Shown: positions 35,222 through 43,399 of the stretch, piece by piece
Layout: each line of letters opens with the position of its first letter
Numbering within the stretch: the stretch's first letter is position 1
DNA from: Gammaproteobacteria bacterium
GTDB taxonomy: Bacteria > Pseudomonadota > Gammaproteobacteria > SG8-11
DNA length: 43,757 nucleotides
Direction of reading: 5' to 3'
Assembly: GCA_013151345.1 (NCBI GenBank)
Contig: JAADIM010000043.1
Location: 1-43,757, forward strand
Notes under the pieces: generated by a model
Seen by the model: the letters and a program-made list of their open reading frames with translations, nothing else
What the model was told of the DNA's origin: nothing
Database searches by the model: none
Made by a program: the position numbers and the translations under genes

Positions 35222-35578
35222 AATGATTCTAAGTAGTTGATATTAAATATAATATTGCTAGGATAAATATTTAACATAACGTATGCTTGGTGCACTCTGT
35301 ATGTAATTGAATTCTAGTTATTTTATTGATTTACACAAAGTAAGTTTATCGGCCAATAACTATATTTTAGTTTGATTTTAAATTATAAATGCATGATAGT
35401 TTTAGTTATTCACAGGGAGAGAACGGATCTATCGGCAGTAGAAGTTAGGACGCCAAAAAATTCACTTTTATTACAATTTACTTGTAAAAATAATAGAAAA
35501 ACTAAAGTCGTATCAGCTAATCGTACTTAGTTACCTGATTATTAAATATTTTTGAGAGGAACGAGGAGGAAGTTAACA
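35222..35578. other. AT-rich intergenic leader before the binding-protein gene
   Basis: A 357-bp stretch between metH and the substrate-binding protein gene. It is very AT-rich and contains one short GA-rich patch (near 35414-35425). No terminator, riboswitch or ORF is recognisable. The only clear signal is the strong ribosome site aggagga at 35564-35570 before the ATG at 35579. Confidence 0.5.
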
Positions 35579-36553
35579 ATGAAAATAACTAAATATCGTC
35601 TTTTAACAATGCTCGTGGCGTTGGCATTTGTACCCTTAGTGTTAGTTAACCCATTATTTGCTAAAGAAAAAGACGCGGGTCACAGTAATGACTACCGAAC
35701 TTTCCATACAGATGGAAAAGTTGATCTGGGCAAAATTGGCGATTCTTACACGTCAGATCTTGTTATGTATCTCGCGGGAAATCAATTTATGGTCATGGAA
35801 GAATTGATTAAAGATTTCCAGAAAAAAAACAAGGGTATTAAAACTGTCTATGTTGAAACAATTCCACCTGGACAAATATTGAAAGGGCAATTATTAAAGC
35901 AGGGCTCAATAGATGGGCAAAAAACCTCGATGGAACCTGATATTTATGCCAGCGTAAACCTGAAGCATCTCAAGAAGTTGAAAGGAAAAGGTAAGATGGA
36001 TAAATACATTATCTATACCCATAATAAACTCGAATTGATGGTAAAAAAGGGTAATCCAAAAGGTATTAAAGGACCGAAAGACTTGGGCCGTGATGATCTG
36101 GTACAATCCCATCCAAATCCACTAACGGAAGGTATTTTCAAGTTTTATGGTTCTGAAATGTTGAAAGACTTGGGTATTCACAAGAAAGTAACTGCTGAAA
36201 AAATGTGTAAGGGTTGCTGGGCGATAGAAGGTAAAACCTGGTTTACGGTCCGTCATCACCGCGAGACACCACAACGAATTGAAGAAGGAAAAGCGGATGT
36301 GGGTATTGTTTGGACGACTGAAGTTGTACATGCCAAGAAAGAAGGACGCGAAATTGACGGTGTTTCCATTCCTGCTCCTTACAACAAACAGGACAAAGTG
36401 GGTTATGCTATTGGTGTACTTAAAGCTGGCCGAAACCAGGACAATGCGGCTCGGTTCCTCAAGTATTTGGCAACCGATGCCGCACAAGATATCTACGTTA
36501 GTTATGGTTTTGTTAAAGCCACTAAAAAAGAGCTGGAACTTAAACCATTGTAA
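35579..36553 (+). CDS. Orphan periplasmic substrate-binding protein (ModA/type II PBP-like)
   Basis: A 324-residue protein beginning at an ATG with an excellent ribosome site. The signal peptide is LLTMLVALAFVPLVLVNPLFA. The mature part follows the two-lobe type II binding fold: DLVMYLAGNQFMVMEELIKDFQKKN, hinge YIIYTHNKLELMVKKGNPKGIKGPKDL, and the late lobe ADVGIVWTTEVVHAKKEGREI with AARFLKYLATDAAQDIYVSYGF, like molybdate/sulfate-type binding proteins. Unusual features are the CKGC motif at 210-213 and the following RHHRETPQRI. No permease or ATPase gene is adjacent. It is closed by its own terminator, so it is monocistronic. The ligand is unknown. Confidence 0.85.
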   Translation: MKITKYRLLTMLVALAFVPLVLVNPLFAKEKDAGHSNDYRTFHTDGKVDLGKIGDSYTSDLVMYLAGNQFMVMEELIKDFQKKNKGIKTVYVETIPPGQILKGQLLKQGSIDGQKTSMEPDIYASVNLKHLKKLKGKGKMDKYIIYTHNKLELMVKKGNPKGIKGPKDLGRDDLVQSHPNPLTEGIFKFYGSEMLKDLGIHKKVTAEKMCKGCWAIEGKTWFTVRHHRETPQRIEEGKADVGIVWTTEVVHAKKEGREIDGVSIPAPYNKQDKVGYAIGVLKAGRNQDNAARFLKYLATDAAQDIYVSYGFVKATKKELELKPL

Positions 36554-36641
36554 ATTTTAATTCTTAGTTTAGTGCTTTATTAGTATTAATACTTAGTTTT
36601 TAGCTTTTTACTTTAGCTTTTGGTTTTAGAGAAAGTATTAA

Positions 36642-36683
36642 AGCCGCCGCCTATTAATAATATAATAGGCGGCGGCTTTTTTT
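36642..36683 (+). terminator. Strong rho-independent terminator
   Basis: agccgccgcctatta pairs perfectly with its complement ending at about 36678, closed by a small A/T loop and followed by an uninterrupted T-run. The preceding A residues make it partly bidirectional. It ends the binding-protein transcript about 90 bp after the stop. Confidence 0.93.
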
Positions 36684-36693
36684 AGTTTGTGTT

Positions 36694-36806
36694 AAACCTA
36701 AATAAATCAGTTGAATCTTCAGCACCTTAGACACCCTCGCGACGATTCGCCTACAGGGAAGTAGGCGAGGGGTGTGAGCGGTAGCTTCAACTGACTTATT
36801 TAGGTT
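36694..36806. mobile_element. MITE-like inverted-repeat element
   Basis: About 113 bp. The left arm aacctaaataaatcagttga (from 36694) matches the complement of the right end (to 36806) with one mismatch over about 21 bp. An inner hairpin, cgcctac-agggaa-gtaggcg, sits near 36748-36767, with partly matching acaccc/gggtgt segments outside it. TTAA tetranucleotides occur at both edges (36692-36695 and 36805-36808). No coding capacity. It lies between the terminator and typA and is unrelated in sequence to the element at 11711. Confidence 0.7.
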
Positions 36807-36857
36807 AAAGCATTATTATTATTCAGAAATTTCATTGATTTGTTAGGTAAATAAAAA

Positions 36858-38687
36858 GTGATAGAGAAATTAAGAAATGTCGCCATTATTGCGCACGTTG
36901 ATCATGGTAAAACCACGCTGGTAGATCAATTATTACGTCAGTCCGGTACGATAGAAGCACGCGATCAGGTGGGTGTCGAACGTATGATGGATTCTAATGA
37001 CCAGGAGAAAGAGCGGGGCATTACCATCACCTCCAAAAACACGGCGGTTGAATGGAATGGCTATCGTATAAATATTGTTGATACCCCTGGCCACGCAGAC
37101 TTTGGTGGCGAGGTGGAGCGAATATTGTCGATGGTCGATTGTGTACTATTGCTTGTAGATGCAGTCGATGGACCCATGCCACAAACGCGTTTTGTTACCC
37201 AAAAAGCATTTGAACTAGGGCTCAAACCTATCGTTGTCATTAACAAAGTGGATCGTCCTAGTGCCAGACCTCACTGGGTGGTTGATCAAACATTTGATTT
37301 GTTTGACCGGCTTGGCGCGACAGATGAGCAACTCGATTTTCCAATAGTATATGCTTCTGCGTTACAAGGGTTTGCTTGCCTGGATATGGATGACGTGGAT
37401 AGCGCTAAGGATATGAATCCCTTATTTCAAACCATCATTGATAAAGTGAGTCCGCCTGATGTCGATCGGGATGGGCCATTTCAAATGCAAATCGTTTCAC
37501 TGGACTACAGCACGTATGTTGGCGTGATCGGTATAGGCAAAATAAGCCGCGGCAGAGCGAAAACGAATTTATCAGTTGCGGTAGTCGATAGGGACGGCAA
37601 CAAAAGAACGGGGCGTATATTGCAGTTACTCGGTTTTATGGGTCTGGAAAGAAGCGAAGTAGCAGAAGTATTTGCGGGAGATATAGTTGCAGTTACCGGA
37701 ATTGATAAGCTAAAAATATCGGAAACTCTGTGTGATCCTAGCCAGGTAGAGGCGTTACCTCCGGTAGCGGTTGATGAGCCTACAGTTACTATGACGTTTC
37801 AGGTAAATAAATCCCCTTTTTGCGGTCGTGATGGAAAGTACCTCACCTCGCGGCAAATTCGCGAACGCCTGGATCAGGAATTAATACATAATGTTGCGTT
37901 ACGAGTTGAAGGCACTGAAGACCCGGATAAATTTAAAGTTTCTGGTCGTGGTGAACTACACTTGTCTGTATTGATCGAAACTATGCGTCGCGAAGGTTTT
38001 GAGCTTGGTGTATCACGTCCTGAAGTTATTGTAAAAGAGGTGGATGGTGAACGGCATGAACCTTATGAACAACTGACTGTTGATGTAGAAGAGCAACACC
38101 AAGGCACCGTGATGGAGAAATTGGGTGAGCGTGGCGGTAGTTTGCAAAATATGATACCGGATGGCAAAGGCCGGGTGCGTATCGACTACATAATACCCGC
38201 ACGTGGGCTCATCGGTCTTCGTACCGAATTTATGACAGCGACTTCCGGTACCGGTTTGATGTATAAAGTGTTTGATCATTATGGCCCTGTTAAGACTGGT
38301 GGTCTGGCAAAAAGAGTCAATGGCGTGTTAATTTCAAATGGAATGGGTAAGTGTTTGTCTTACGCTCTTTTTAATTTGCAGGAACGTGGGCGGCTTTTTG
38401 TTGGTCATGGAGACGAAGTGTATGAAGGAAGTGTTATTGGCATTCATTCTCGCAACAATGATCTAGTAGTTAACCCGCTCAAGGCGAAACAATTAACCAA
38501 TATTCGGGCGGCCGGTACTGACGAAAACCTGTTGCTGACGCCACCGATAAGAATGTCTCTTGAGCAGGCATTGGAATTCATTGAAGAAGATGAATTGGTC
38601 GAAGTTACACCCGGTTTTATCAGAATCAGGAAAAAGCAATTGAAAGAAAATGAAAGAAAACGATCAGCACGAGTGGTAAACGCTTAG
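36858..38687 (+). CDS. typA: Translational GTPase TypA/BipA
   Basis: A 609-residue ribosome-associated GTPase starting at GTG (gtgatagagaaa). The G motifs are intact: [15 protein letters not shown] switch region, [16 protein letters not shown] and NKVDRP. The EF-G-like domains and the BipA-specific C-terminal domain ([52 protein letters not shown]) follow. It assists 50S assembly and stress or cold adaptation. A palindromic element ends about 50 bp upstream, so the promoter may lie in or beside that element. Confidence 0.97.
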   Translation: MIEKLRNVAIIAHVDHGKTTLVDQLLRQSGTIEARDQVGVERMMDSNDQEKERGITITSKNTAVEWNGYRINIVDTPGHADFGGEVERILSMVDCVLLLVDAVDGPMPQTRFVTQKAFELGLKPIVVINKVDRPSARPHWVVDQTFDLFDRLGATDEQLDFPIVYASALQGFACLDMDDVDSAKDMNPLFQTIIDKVSPPDVDRDGPFQMQIVSLDYSTYVGVIGIGKISRGRAKTNLSVAVVDRDGNKRTGRILQLLGFMGLERSEVAEVFAGDIVAVTGIDKLKISETLCDPSQVEALPPVAVDEPTVTMTFQVNKSPFCGRDGKYLTSRQIRERLDQELIHNVALRVEGTEDPDKFKVSGRGELHLSVLIETMRREGFELGVSRPEVIVKEVDGERHEPYEQLTVDVEEQHQGTVMEKLGERGGSLQNMIPDGKGRVRIDYIIPARGLIGLRTEFMTATSGTGLMYKVFDHYGPVKTGGLAKRVNGVLISNGMGKCLSYALFNLQERGRLFVGHGDEVYEGSVIGIHSRNNDLVVNPLKAKQLTNIRAAGTDENLLLTPPIRMSLEQALEFIEEDELVEVTPGFIRIRKKQLKENERKRSARVVNA

Positions 38688-38776
38688 GATGCTGTTTTAG
38701 CAGACACAGTATTTATTAAGGGCTGTTAAAGTTAATTTCCAGTAAATGTATTGCATTATAAAAGAGAGGGCTTTTC

Positions 38777-39334
38777 ATGATAGGTAAAAAGAATGTCGTG
38801 TTTGGGTTTTTGTATCTCGTGCTCACTGCTTCGCTGGGACCCTTGATGGTCTTAAATATGGTTCCTGATATTGAGAAGGCTGTTTTAGAAAAACAAACTA
38901 TTGTTGGCGAAATCCAACAGCTTGAATCTGATGGGTTTGAAAAAGAGCTGGAACCGTTGCTAGCAGAAGATATTGCAAAAACGAATACGGGTGGTCTGCT
39001 AAGTTTAAACAAGCTTTATAATGCCGAAGCCCCGAAAAACATGGTGAAAGCCGGGCCACATGCGCATGGTAATCTTGAGGCCTTACTTAATATTGTCGTT
39101 GGTATTGCACTTTGTTTTATAGCCGTTTCCACAATATTTAAGCAAGTGATTAGTTGGCTTTTTATATTAGGCACTGTTTTGCATTCTGGCGTTCTTTACT
39201 TAATGGTCGTATTTGAGCAGTATTGGCTATCGGTTATTGCGCCTGCGGGCCCAGTATTACTAATTCTGGGTTTATTTTTAGCAGGCATTGCTGCCGCGAT
39301 AGGTTTTCGGGGTGAAATTGTTAGGGATAACTGA
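38777..39334 (+). CDS. Membrane protein of unknown function
   Basis: A 185-residue protein I do not recognise. A first hydrophobic helix (VVFGFLYLVLTASLGPLMVL) is followed by an acidic, probably helical soluble stretch of about 70 residues (EKAVLEKQTIVGEIQQLESDG...), then three or four C-terminal membrane segments (LNIVVGIALCFIAVS; WLFILGTVLHSGVLYLMVV; GPVLLILGLFLAGIAAAIGF). The pattern AGPHAHGNLEALLNIVVG suggests a small-membrane-protein family with conserved His before the second helix. A ribosome site (agagaggg) precedes the ATG. It lies 89 bp after typA in the same direction. Confidence 0.75.
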   Translation: MIGKKNVVFGFLYLVLTASLGPLMVLNMVPDIEKAVLEKQTIVGEIQQLESDGFEKELEPLLAEDIAKTNTGGLLSLNKLYNAEAPKNMVKAGPHAHGNLEALLNIVVGIALCFIAVSTIFKQVISWLFILGTVLHSGVLYLMVVFEQYWLSVIAPAGPVLLILGLFLAGIAAAIGFRGEIVRDN

Positions 39335-39383
39335 TAATTTTCCTGATAGTTAATTAGTTAATGTAAAAAACGAAACTATACCC

Positions 39384-40334
39384 ATGTACAAACTCTACCC
39401 AGCTCTCAAGCCGAATAGTGTCCATAAATTAGAAGTCAGCGACGTACATACTTTGTATGTGGAAGAGTGTGGAAATACTGACGGGATACCGGTCCTGTTC
39501 GTCCACGGTGGTCCCGGTGCTGGTTGTGAACCGTATCATCGTCAGTTCTTTGATCCCGAAGTTTATCGAATTATCCTGTTTGATCAACGGGGTTGTGGTA
39601 AATCTACCCCGCACGCATCGCTAGAAGACAATACCACTCAGGCACTCGTTGCAGATATGGAAAAAGTTCGGGAATACTTCAGTATAAAAAAATGGATGTT
39701 ATTTGGTGGTTCATGGGGTTCGACGCTTAGTCTTGTTTACGCTGAAACACACCCGGATCGGGTATTAGGGTTAGTTCTTCGTGGTATTTTTTTATGTCGC
39801 GAAAAAGAAATACACTGGTTTTATCAAGAGGGCGCTAGTCGTATTTTTCCGGATTATTGGCAAGACTTTCTAAAACCTATATCTGAAAATGAACGTAACG
39901 ATTTGTTGCATGCTTATCATAGACGCTTAACCGACAACAACGAGCTAGTACGCATGCAAGCTGCTAAGGCCTGGTCAATCTGGGAAGGGCGTTGTGCGAC
40001 TTTGCAGCAAAGTAAATCGGTTATTGATCATTTTTGTAATACTCACACTGCATTGAGCCTTGCGAGAATAGAGTGTCATTATTTCGTAAATGACAGTTTT
40101 TTGAAAACAAATCAGATCCTGCAAGATGCACCTGTGCTCGATGGTATTCCTGGTTTTATCATACACGGGCGATACGATGTAGTCTGCCCGATAGAGAGTG
40201 CTTGGGTACTGAATAAAGCCTGGCAGGGATCGGAGTTAGATATTATATCCAATGCAGGCCATTCTGCTTCTGAACCGGGTATCGTTGATGCTCTGGTTCG
40301 CGCCACACAAAAGATGAGCATGATGCTAAGGTGA
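39384..40334 (+). CDS. pip: Proline iminopeptidase (alpha/beta hydrolase)
   Basis: A 316-residue S33-family peptidase removing N-terminal proline. The oxyanion loop HGGPGAGCEP (about 41-50), DQRGCGKSTPH, the nucleophile Ser110 in GGSWGSTLSLVYA, LVLRGIFLCREKEIHWFYQEGASRIFPD, the acid in IIHGRYDVVCP and the His in NAGHSASE are all present. No signal peptide is seen, so it is cytosolic. Its stop overlaps the dtd start by four bases (GTGA), indicating translational coupling. Confidence 0.95.
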   Translation: MYKLYPALKPNSVHKLEVSDVHTLYVEECGNTDGIPVLFVHGGPGAGCEPYHRQFFDPEVYRIILFDQRGCGKSTPHASLEDNTTQALVADMEKVREYFSIKKWMLFGGSWGSTLSLVYAETHPDRVLGLVLRGIFLCREKEIHWFYQEGASRIFPDYWQDFLKPISENERNDLLHAYHRRLTDNNELVRMQAAKAWSIWEGRCATLQQSKSVIDHFCNTHTALSLARIECHYFVNDSFLKTNQILQDAPVLDGIPGFIIHGRYDVVCPIESAWVLNKAWQGSELDIISNAGHSASEPGIVDALVRATQKMSMMLR

Positions 40335-40768
40335 TCGCGTTGTTGCAGCGTGTTATTTCTGCGAATATTGTTGTGGAAGCTAAAACGATCGCCGAGATAA
40401 AGCAAGGATTGCTTGTTTTTCTCGGCGTAGAAAAAAATGATAACGAAGAACAGGCAGCCCGATTGCTACAGAGAGTGTTAAATTACCGGGTTTTTTCAGA
40501 TGCCGATGACAAAATGAATTTATCATTGAAAGATCTAAAAGGAGAGTTATTGCTAGTGCCTCAATTTACCCTGGCGGCGGATACGCGAAAAGGTTTACGC
40601 CCTAGTTTCTCCTCTGCGGCTTCACCTATAGACGCGGAGCGTTTGTTTAATTATTTTGTCGCACAGGCAATGGGCAGTTATGGCAGCGTGTCAGCAGGTC
40701 AATTTGGCGCGGATATGGAAGTAACACTTACAAATGATGGGCCAGTGACATTCTCGCTAGCTATTTAA
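40331..40768 (+). CDS. dtd: D-aminoacyl-tRNA deacylase
   Basis: A 145-residue DTD that removes D-amino acids mischarged on tRNA. Family motifs are MIALLQRVISANIVV, VPQFTLAADTRKGLRPSF (usually SQFTL, here PQFTL) and the cross-subunit NDGPVTFSL. It starts with GTG inside the pip stop codon. Pip and Dtd both act on amino-acid or peptide quality, and this coupling is seen in other gammaproteobacteria. The Ser-to-Pro change beside the catalytic Thr is worth noting but is not clearly inactivating. Confidence 0.95.
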   Translation: MIALLQRVISANIVVEAKTIAEIKQGLLVFLGVEKNDNEEQAARLLQRVLNYRVFSDADDKMNLSLKDLKGELLLVPQFTLAADTRKGLRPSFSSAASPIDAERLFNYFVAQAMGSYGSVSAGQFGADMEVTLTNDGPVTFSLAI

Positions 40769-40846
40769 TTAGCAACTTCAGTAGCGACACCATTAGTAGC
40801 AAGTCCATTTGCAAAATAATCAGGTACGTAACGTAGTCAGAAATCC

Positions 40847-41467
40847 TTAAAAAATATTTGAACTGCTGCTTGAAATTGTTTTTCTGACAGCAATTAATAT
40901 TAGAGTCACTCCGAGGGCGGCAATGAACCATTGCCATGTACTAATAATTTCCAATTGTTCTGCACCCAGACCAAATAGCGCAACATAGCCCACCCAGGTA
41001 GGCCCTGCACAGTGGCCCAAAACGGTGACATAGGTGCGGGAAAAAATCAGGATTAAAAACCCGGCGATGGACCATTTGTAGATGGAACCACTGGCATATC
41101 GCGGGGTAGTCGCTGCATGACGAAATAACCAGGTACCGACACCGCAGACAAGTGCATAAGTGAGCAAGGTATTAACGTCTAATTCCAGGGTCCACAAATA
41201 CAAGCCGCTTCTGTCGTCGAATTGACCAATTGATATCAGGGATTTATTAGAGAAAATGTAAACGGTTTCCCAGGCATTCTGTTCGAACATTGTTGTAAAT
41301 AGTGGTAACGAATTTAAAACCGGAAAATGTACATTATTTACAAGTCCTACGTTTGCCAGCATCATCATGCACGTCAATGATATGATGCAACTAAAGAAAA
41401 ACAATGTGCTCGTCGTTAGCCATTTGCCAATAGTCAGGTTTTGTGTGTTTTTGTATACGCCTAGCAT
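40847..41467 (-). CDS. Polytopic membrane protein of unknown function
   Basis: A 206-residue protein with about four or five hydrophobic segments: LTTSTLFFFSCIISLTCMMMLA, LLTYALVCGVGTWLF, YKWSIAGFLILIFSRTYVTVLGHC, TWVGYVALFGLGAEQLEIIS and WFIAALGVTLILIAV. I recognise no domain. It is transcribed opposite to dtd and divergently from apaH, sharing the 41468-41605 region with apaH for promoters. Coding character looks genuine. Confidence 0.7.
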   Translation of the reverse strand: MLGVYKNTQNLTIGKWLTTSTLFFFSCIISLTCMMMLANVGLVNNVHFPVLNSLPLFTTMFEQNAWETVYIFSNKSLISIGQFDDRSGLYLWTLELDVNTLLTYALVCGVGTWLFRHAATTPRYASGSIYKWSIAGFLILIFSRTYVTVLGHCAGPTWVGYVALFGLGAEQLEIISTWQWFIAALGVTLILIAVRKTISSSSSNIF

Positions 41468-41605
41468 GCGTCTATAACTAACAGATTTTCACATTGAAAT
41501 AAACCACTGCTTCCTTATAGTGAAATAATATTAAAATAGTGGTTTAATAATAAACATATAGTAGTTGCTTAGTAATTAGTGCCTATACAAGATTATGGAG
41601 GGATG

Positions 41606-42454
41606 ATGGCTGTGTACGCCATTGGTGATGTTCAAGGCTGTTATGCTGAACTTCAATTATTATTAGAAAAAATAAGTTATAACAATTCAGAAGATATACT
41701 GTGGTTTGCCGGTGATTTGGTAAATCGAGGTCCCGGCTCGCTCGCGGTATTACGATTTGTTAAATCGCTTGGTGCCGGGGCGGTGGTTGTTCTTGGAAAT
41801 CATGATTTACATTTATTGGCGGTTGCTGCGGGGTGTGCGAAGAATAAACCATCTGATACTTTAGAAGAGATATTATCTGCGCCTGATCGCGAAGAGTTGC
41901 TGGACTGGTTACGGTTCCAGCCTTTAATTTACCATGACAAGTTATCAGGTTTTACTCTGGTTCACGCTGGATTACCACCGCAATGGGGGCTGATCGAGGC
42001 ACAATCATGTGCTCAAGAAGTCGAAACGATACTGCGCAGCGCTGACTATCAAGAGTTTTTCAAACACATGTATGGTAACAAGCCGAATTTATGGTCTACG
42101 GACTTGACTGGTTGGGGGCGAAAACGTTTTATCGTTAATTGTTTTTCTCGTTTGCGATATTGTGATGCGAGCGGCAAGTTATCACTAAACGAAAAAGGGC
42201 AACCGGGATCTCAAGCGAAAGACTGCTTGCCTTGGTTCGAAGTTTCAAATCGTTTAAGTAAAGAAATGAAAATTATTTTTGGCCACTGGTCAACGTTAAG
42301 ATCAAGTGCTGTTTCAGAACCAGGTATTTTTCCTACTGACACCGGATGTGTATGGGGCGGCGAACTTACTGCACTTAAGCTGCAGGGTAAACAATTACAG
42401 GAAAAGCCTGAATATATTAATGTACCATGCGAACAGATAAAATCTGTCGACTAA
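41606..42454 (+). CDS. apaH: Symmetrical bis(5'-nucleosyl)-tetraphosphatase (diadenosine tetraphosphatase)
   Basis: A 282-residue metallophosphatase from the ATG at 41606; in-frame ATG at 41603 and GTG at 41579 are alternatives. The GGAGG at 41597-41601 favours 41606, and homologues start MxxYxIGDV. It hydrolyses Ap4A to two ADP. The metal motifs are GDVQGCYAEL (about 8-17), GDLVNRGPGS and GNHDLHLLA, then LVHAGLPPQW and FGHWSTL near the C-terminus. It stands alone here rather than in the apaG-apaH cluster seen in E. coli. Confidence 0.95.
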   Translation: MAVYAIGDVQGCYAELQLLLEKISYNNSEDILWFAGDLVNRGPGSLAVLRFVKSLGAGAVVVLGNHDLHLLAVAAGCAKNKPSDTLEEILSAPDREELLDWLRFQPLIYHDKLSGFTLVHAGLPPQWGLIEAQSCAQEVETILRSADYQEFFKHMYGNKPNLWSTDLTGWGRKRFIVNCFSRLRYCDASGKLSLNEKGQPGSQAKDCLPWFEVSNRLSKEMKIIFGHWSTLRSSAVSEPGIFPTDTGCVWGGELTALKLQGKQLQEKPEYINVPCEQIKSVD

Positions 42455-42532
42455 TTGTTCCTTTATTGTTTTGAGTAAACCGATCTGAATTTCAGATTTT
42501 AATCGGCGACTAACCTTTAGGTTACAAGCGCC

Positions 42533-43399
42533 CTAATTTGCGTTTAGGCCCAACATTAGGATTTTCTGAATAAATTTTTCATAGGACATGCCGGCTTTTT
42601 TTGCAGAAAATATGACATCTTCATCCCTGGCGATACCTGCATTGGGATTTGCCTCAAGAACATATATTTTTCCATCGTTTGCCAATCGCAAATCTATACG
42701 TGCATAACTGCTTAGGTCGAGCGAACGATAAATGCGTTTAGCTAATCGTTCGATGTGCTCAGTAGTACCATTTGGCAAATTGCGTGCAAATTGATATTCG
42801 TTTCCCCAGCGTTTGCGGTATTGTTCATTCCATTTTACCTGATAGGTCGCGATACGTGGCTGATTTTCTTCAACTTTGTCAAATACTAATTCTCGAATAG
42901 GTAATACTTGCAGGCGTGTGTTGCCAACCACAGTTACATATAACTCTCTGCCGTCTATGTATTGTTCTGCGATTGCATGCTCTCCGGTCATCTCGTGAAC
43001 TTGCGCAACACGTTCGCGAAGTTCTTTTTCGTTATTAACAAAAGAGGCTTGTGCAATCGCAATAGAACCTTGTTCTGTGAGTGATTTTACAATCATCGGG
43101 TAGGGAAGGTATTTTATTTTTTTGGGTTTAATCTGCTTGCCTATATAGAAAGCTCTGAATTCGGGGACCTTTATTCGATGAAAATGTAGAATTTTCTTTG
43201 ATAATGCTTTATCTCTGGATAACAACATGCCGCGTGGATTGCAACCAGTGCAAGGTACTTTGAGCATTTGCAAATAACTTACCACATAATAACCCCAGGC
43301 GCCGTTGTCAGCAAAAGCCTCTAATAAGTTAAACGCAATGTGCGGTTTCCATTGTTCGACTGTGTCACGAATTGGCAAAACCTCGTCAGTGACGGGCAC
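42533..43399 (-). CDS. ATP-grasp ligase (D-Ala-D-Ala ligase-like), N-terminus missing
   Basis: A 288-residue ORF starting at GTG with no clear ribosome site. It contains the ATP-grasp core: YPMIVKSLTEQGSIAI, AIAEQYIDGRELYVTVVGN, ARIDLRLANDGKIYVLEANPNAG with metal-binding Glu/Asn. From memory of D-Ala-D-Ala ligase-like proteins, full-length members carry some 45-80 residues before the PHIAFNLLEAF segment. Here the frame runs into a TAA nine codons before PVTDEVLPI and no other frame supplies the missing part. Either the start domain was deleted or the remaining protein is a shortened form. It overlaps the upstream metallopeptidase frame by 14 bp. The substrate is unknown. Confidence 0.75.
   Translation of the reverse strand: MPVTDEVLPIRDTVEQWKPHIAFNLLEAFADNGAWGYYVVSYLQMLKVPCTGCNPRGMLLSRDKALSKKILHFHRIKVPEFRAFYIGKQIKPKKIKYLPYPMIVKSLTEQGSIAIAQASFVNNEKELRERVAQVHEMTGEHAIAEQYIDGRELYVTVVGNTRLQVLPIRELVFDKVEENQPRIATYQVKWNEQYRKRWGNEYQFARNLPNGTTEHIERLAKRIYRSLDLSSYARIDLRLANDGKIYVLEANPNAGIARDEDVIFSAKKAGMSYEKFIQKILMLGLNAN

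Noticed and set aside
35552-35578. Upstream in-frame start for the binding protein
   Set aside because: The extra residues (RGTRRKLT) are the translated ribosome-binding region; the AGGAGGA clearly serves the ATG at 35579.
42470-42532. Possible terminator hairpins between apaH and the ATP-grasp gene (ccgat/atcgg; taacc/ggtta)
   Set aside because: The stems are only five base pairs and lack T-tracts, so they are too weak to annotate as terminators.
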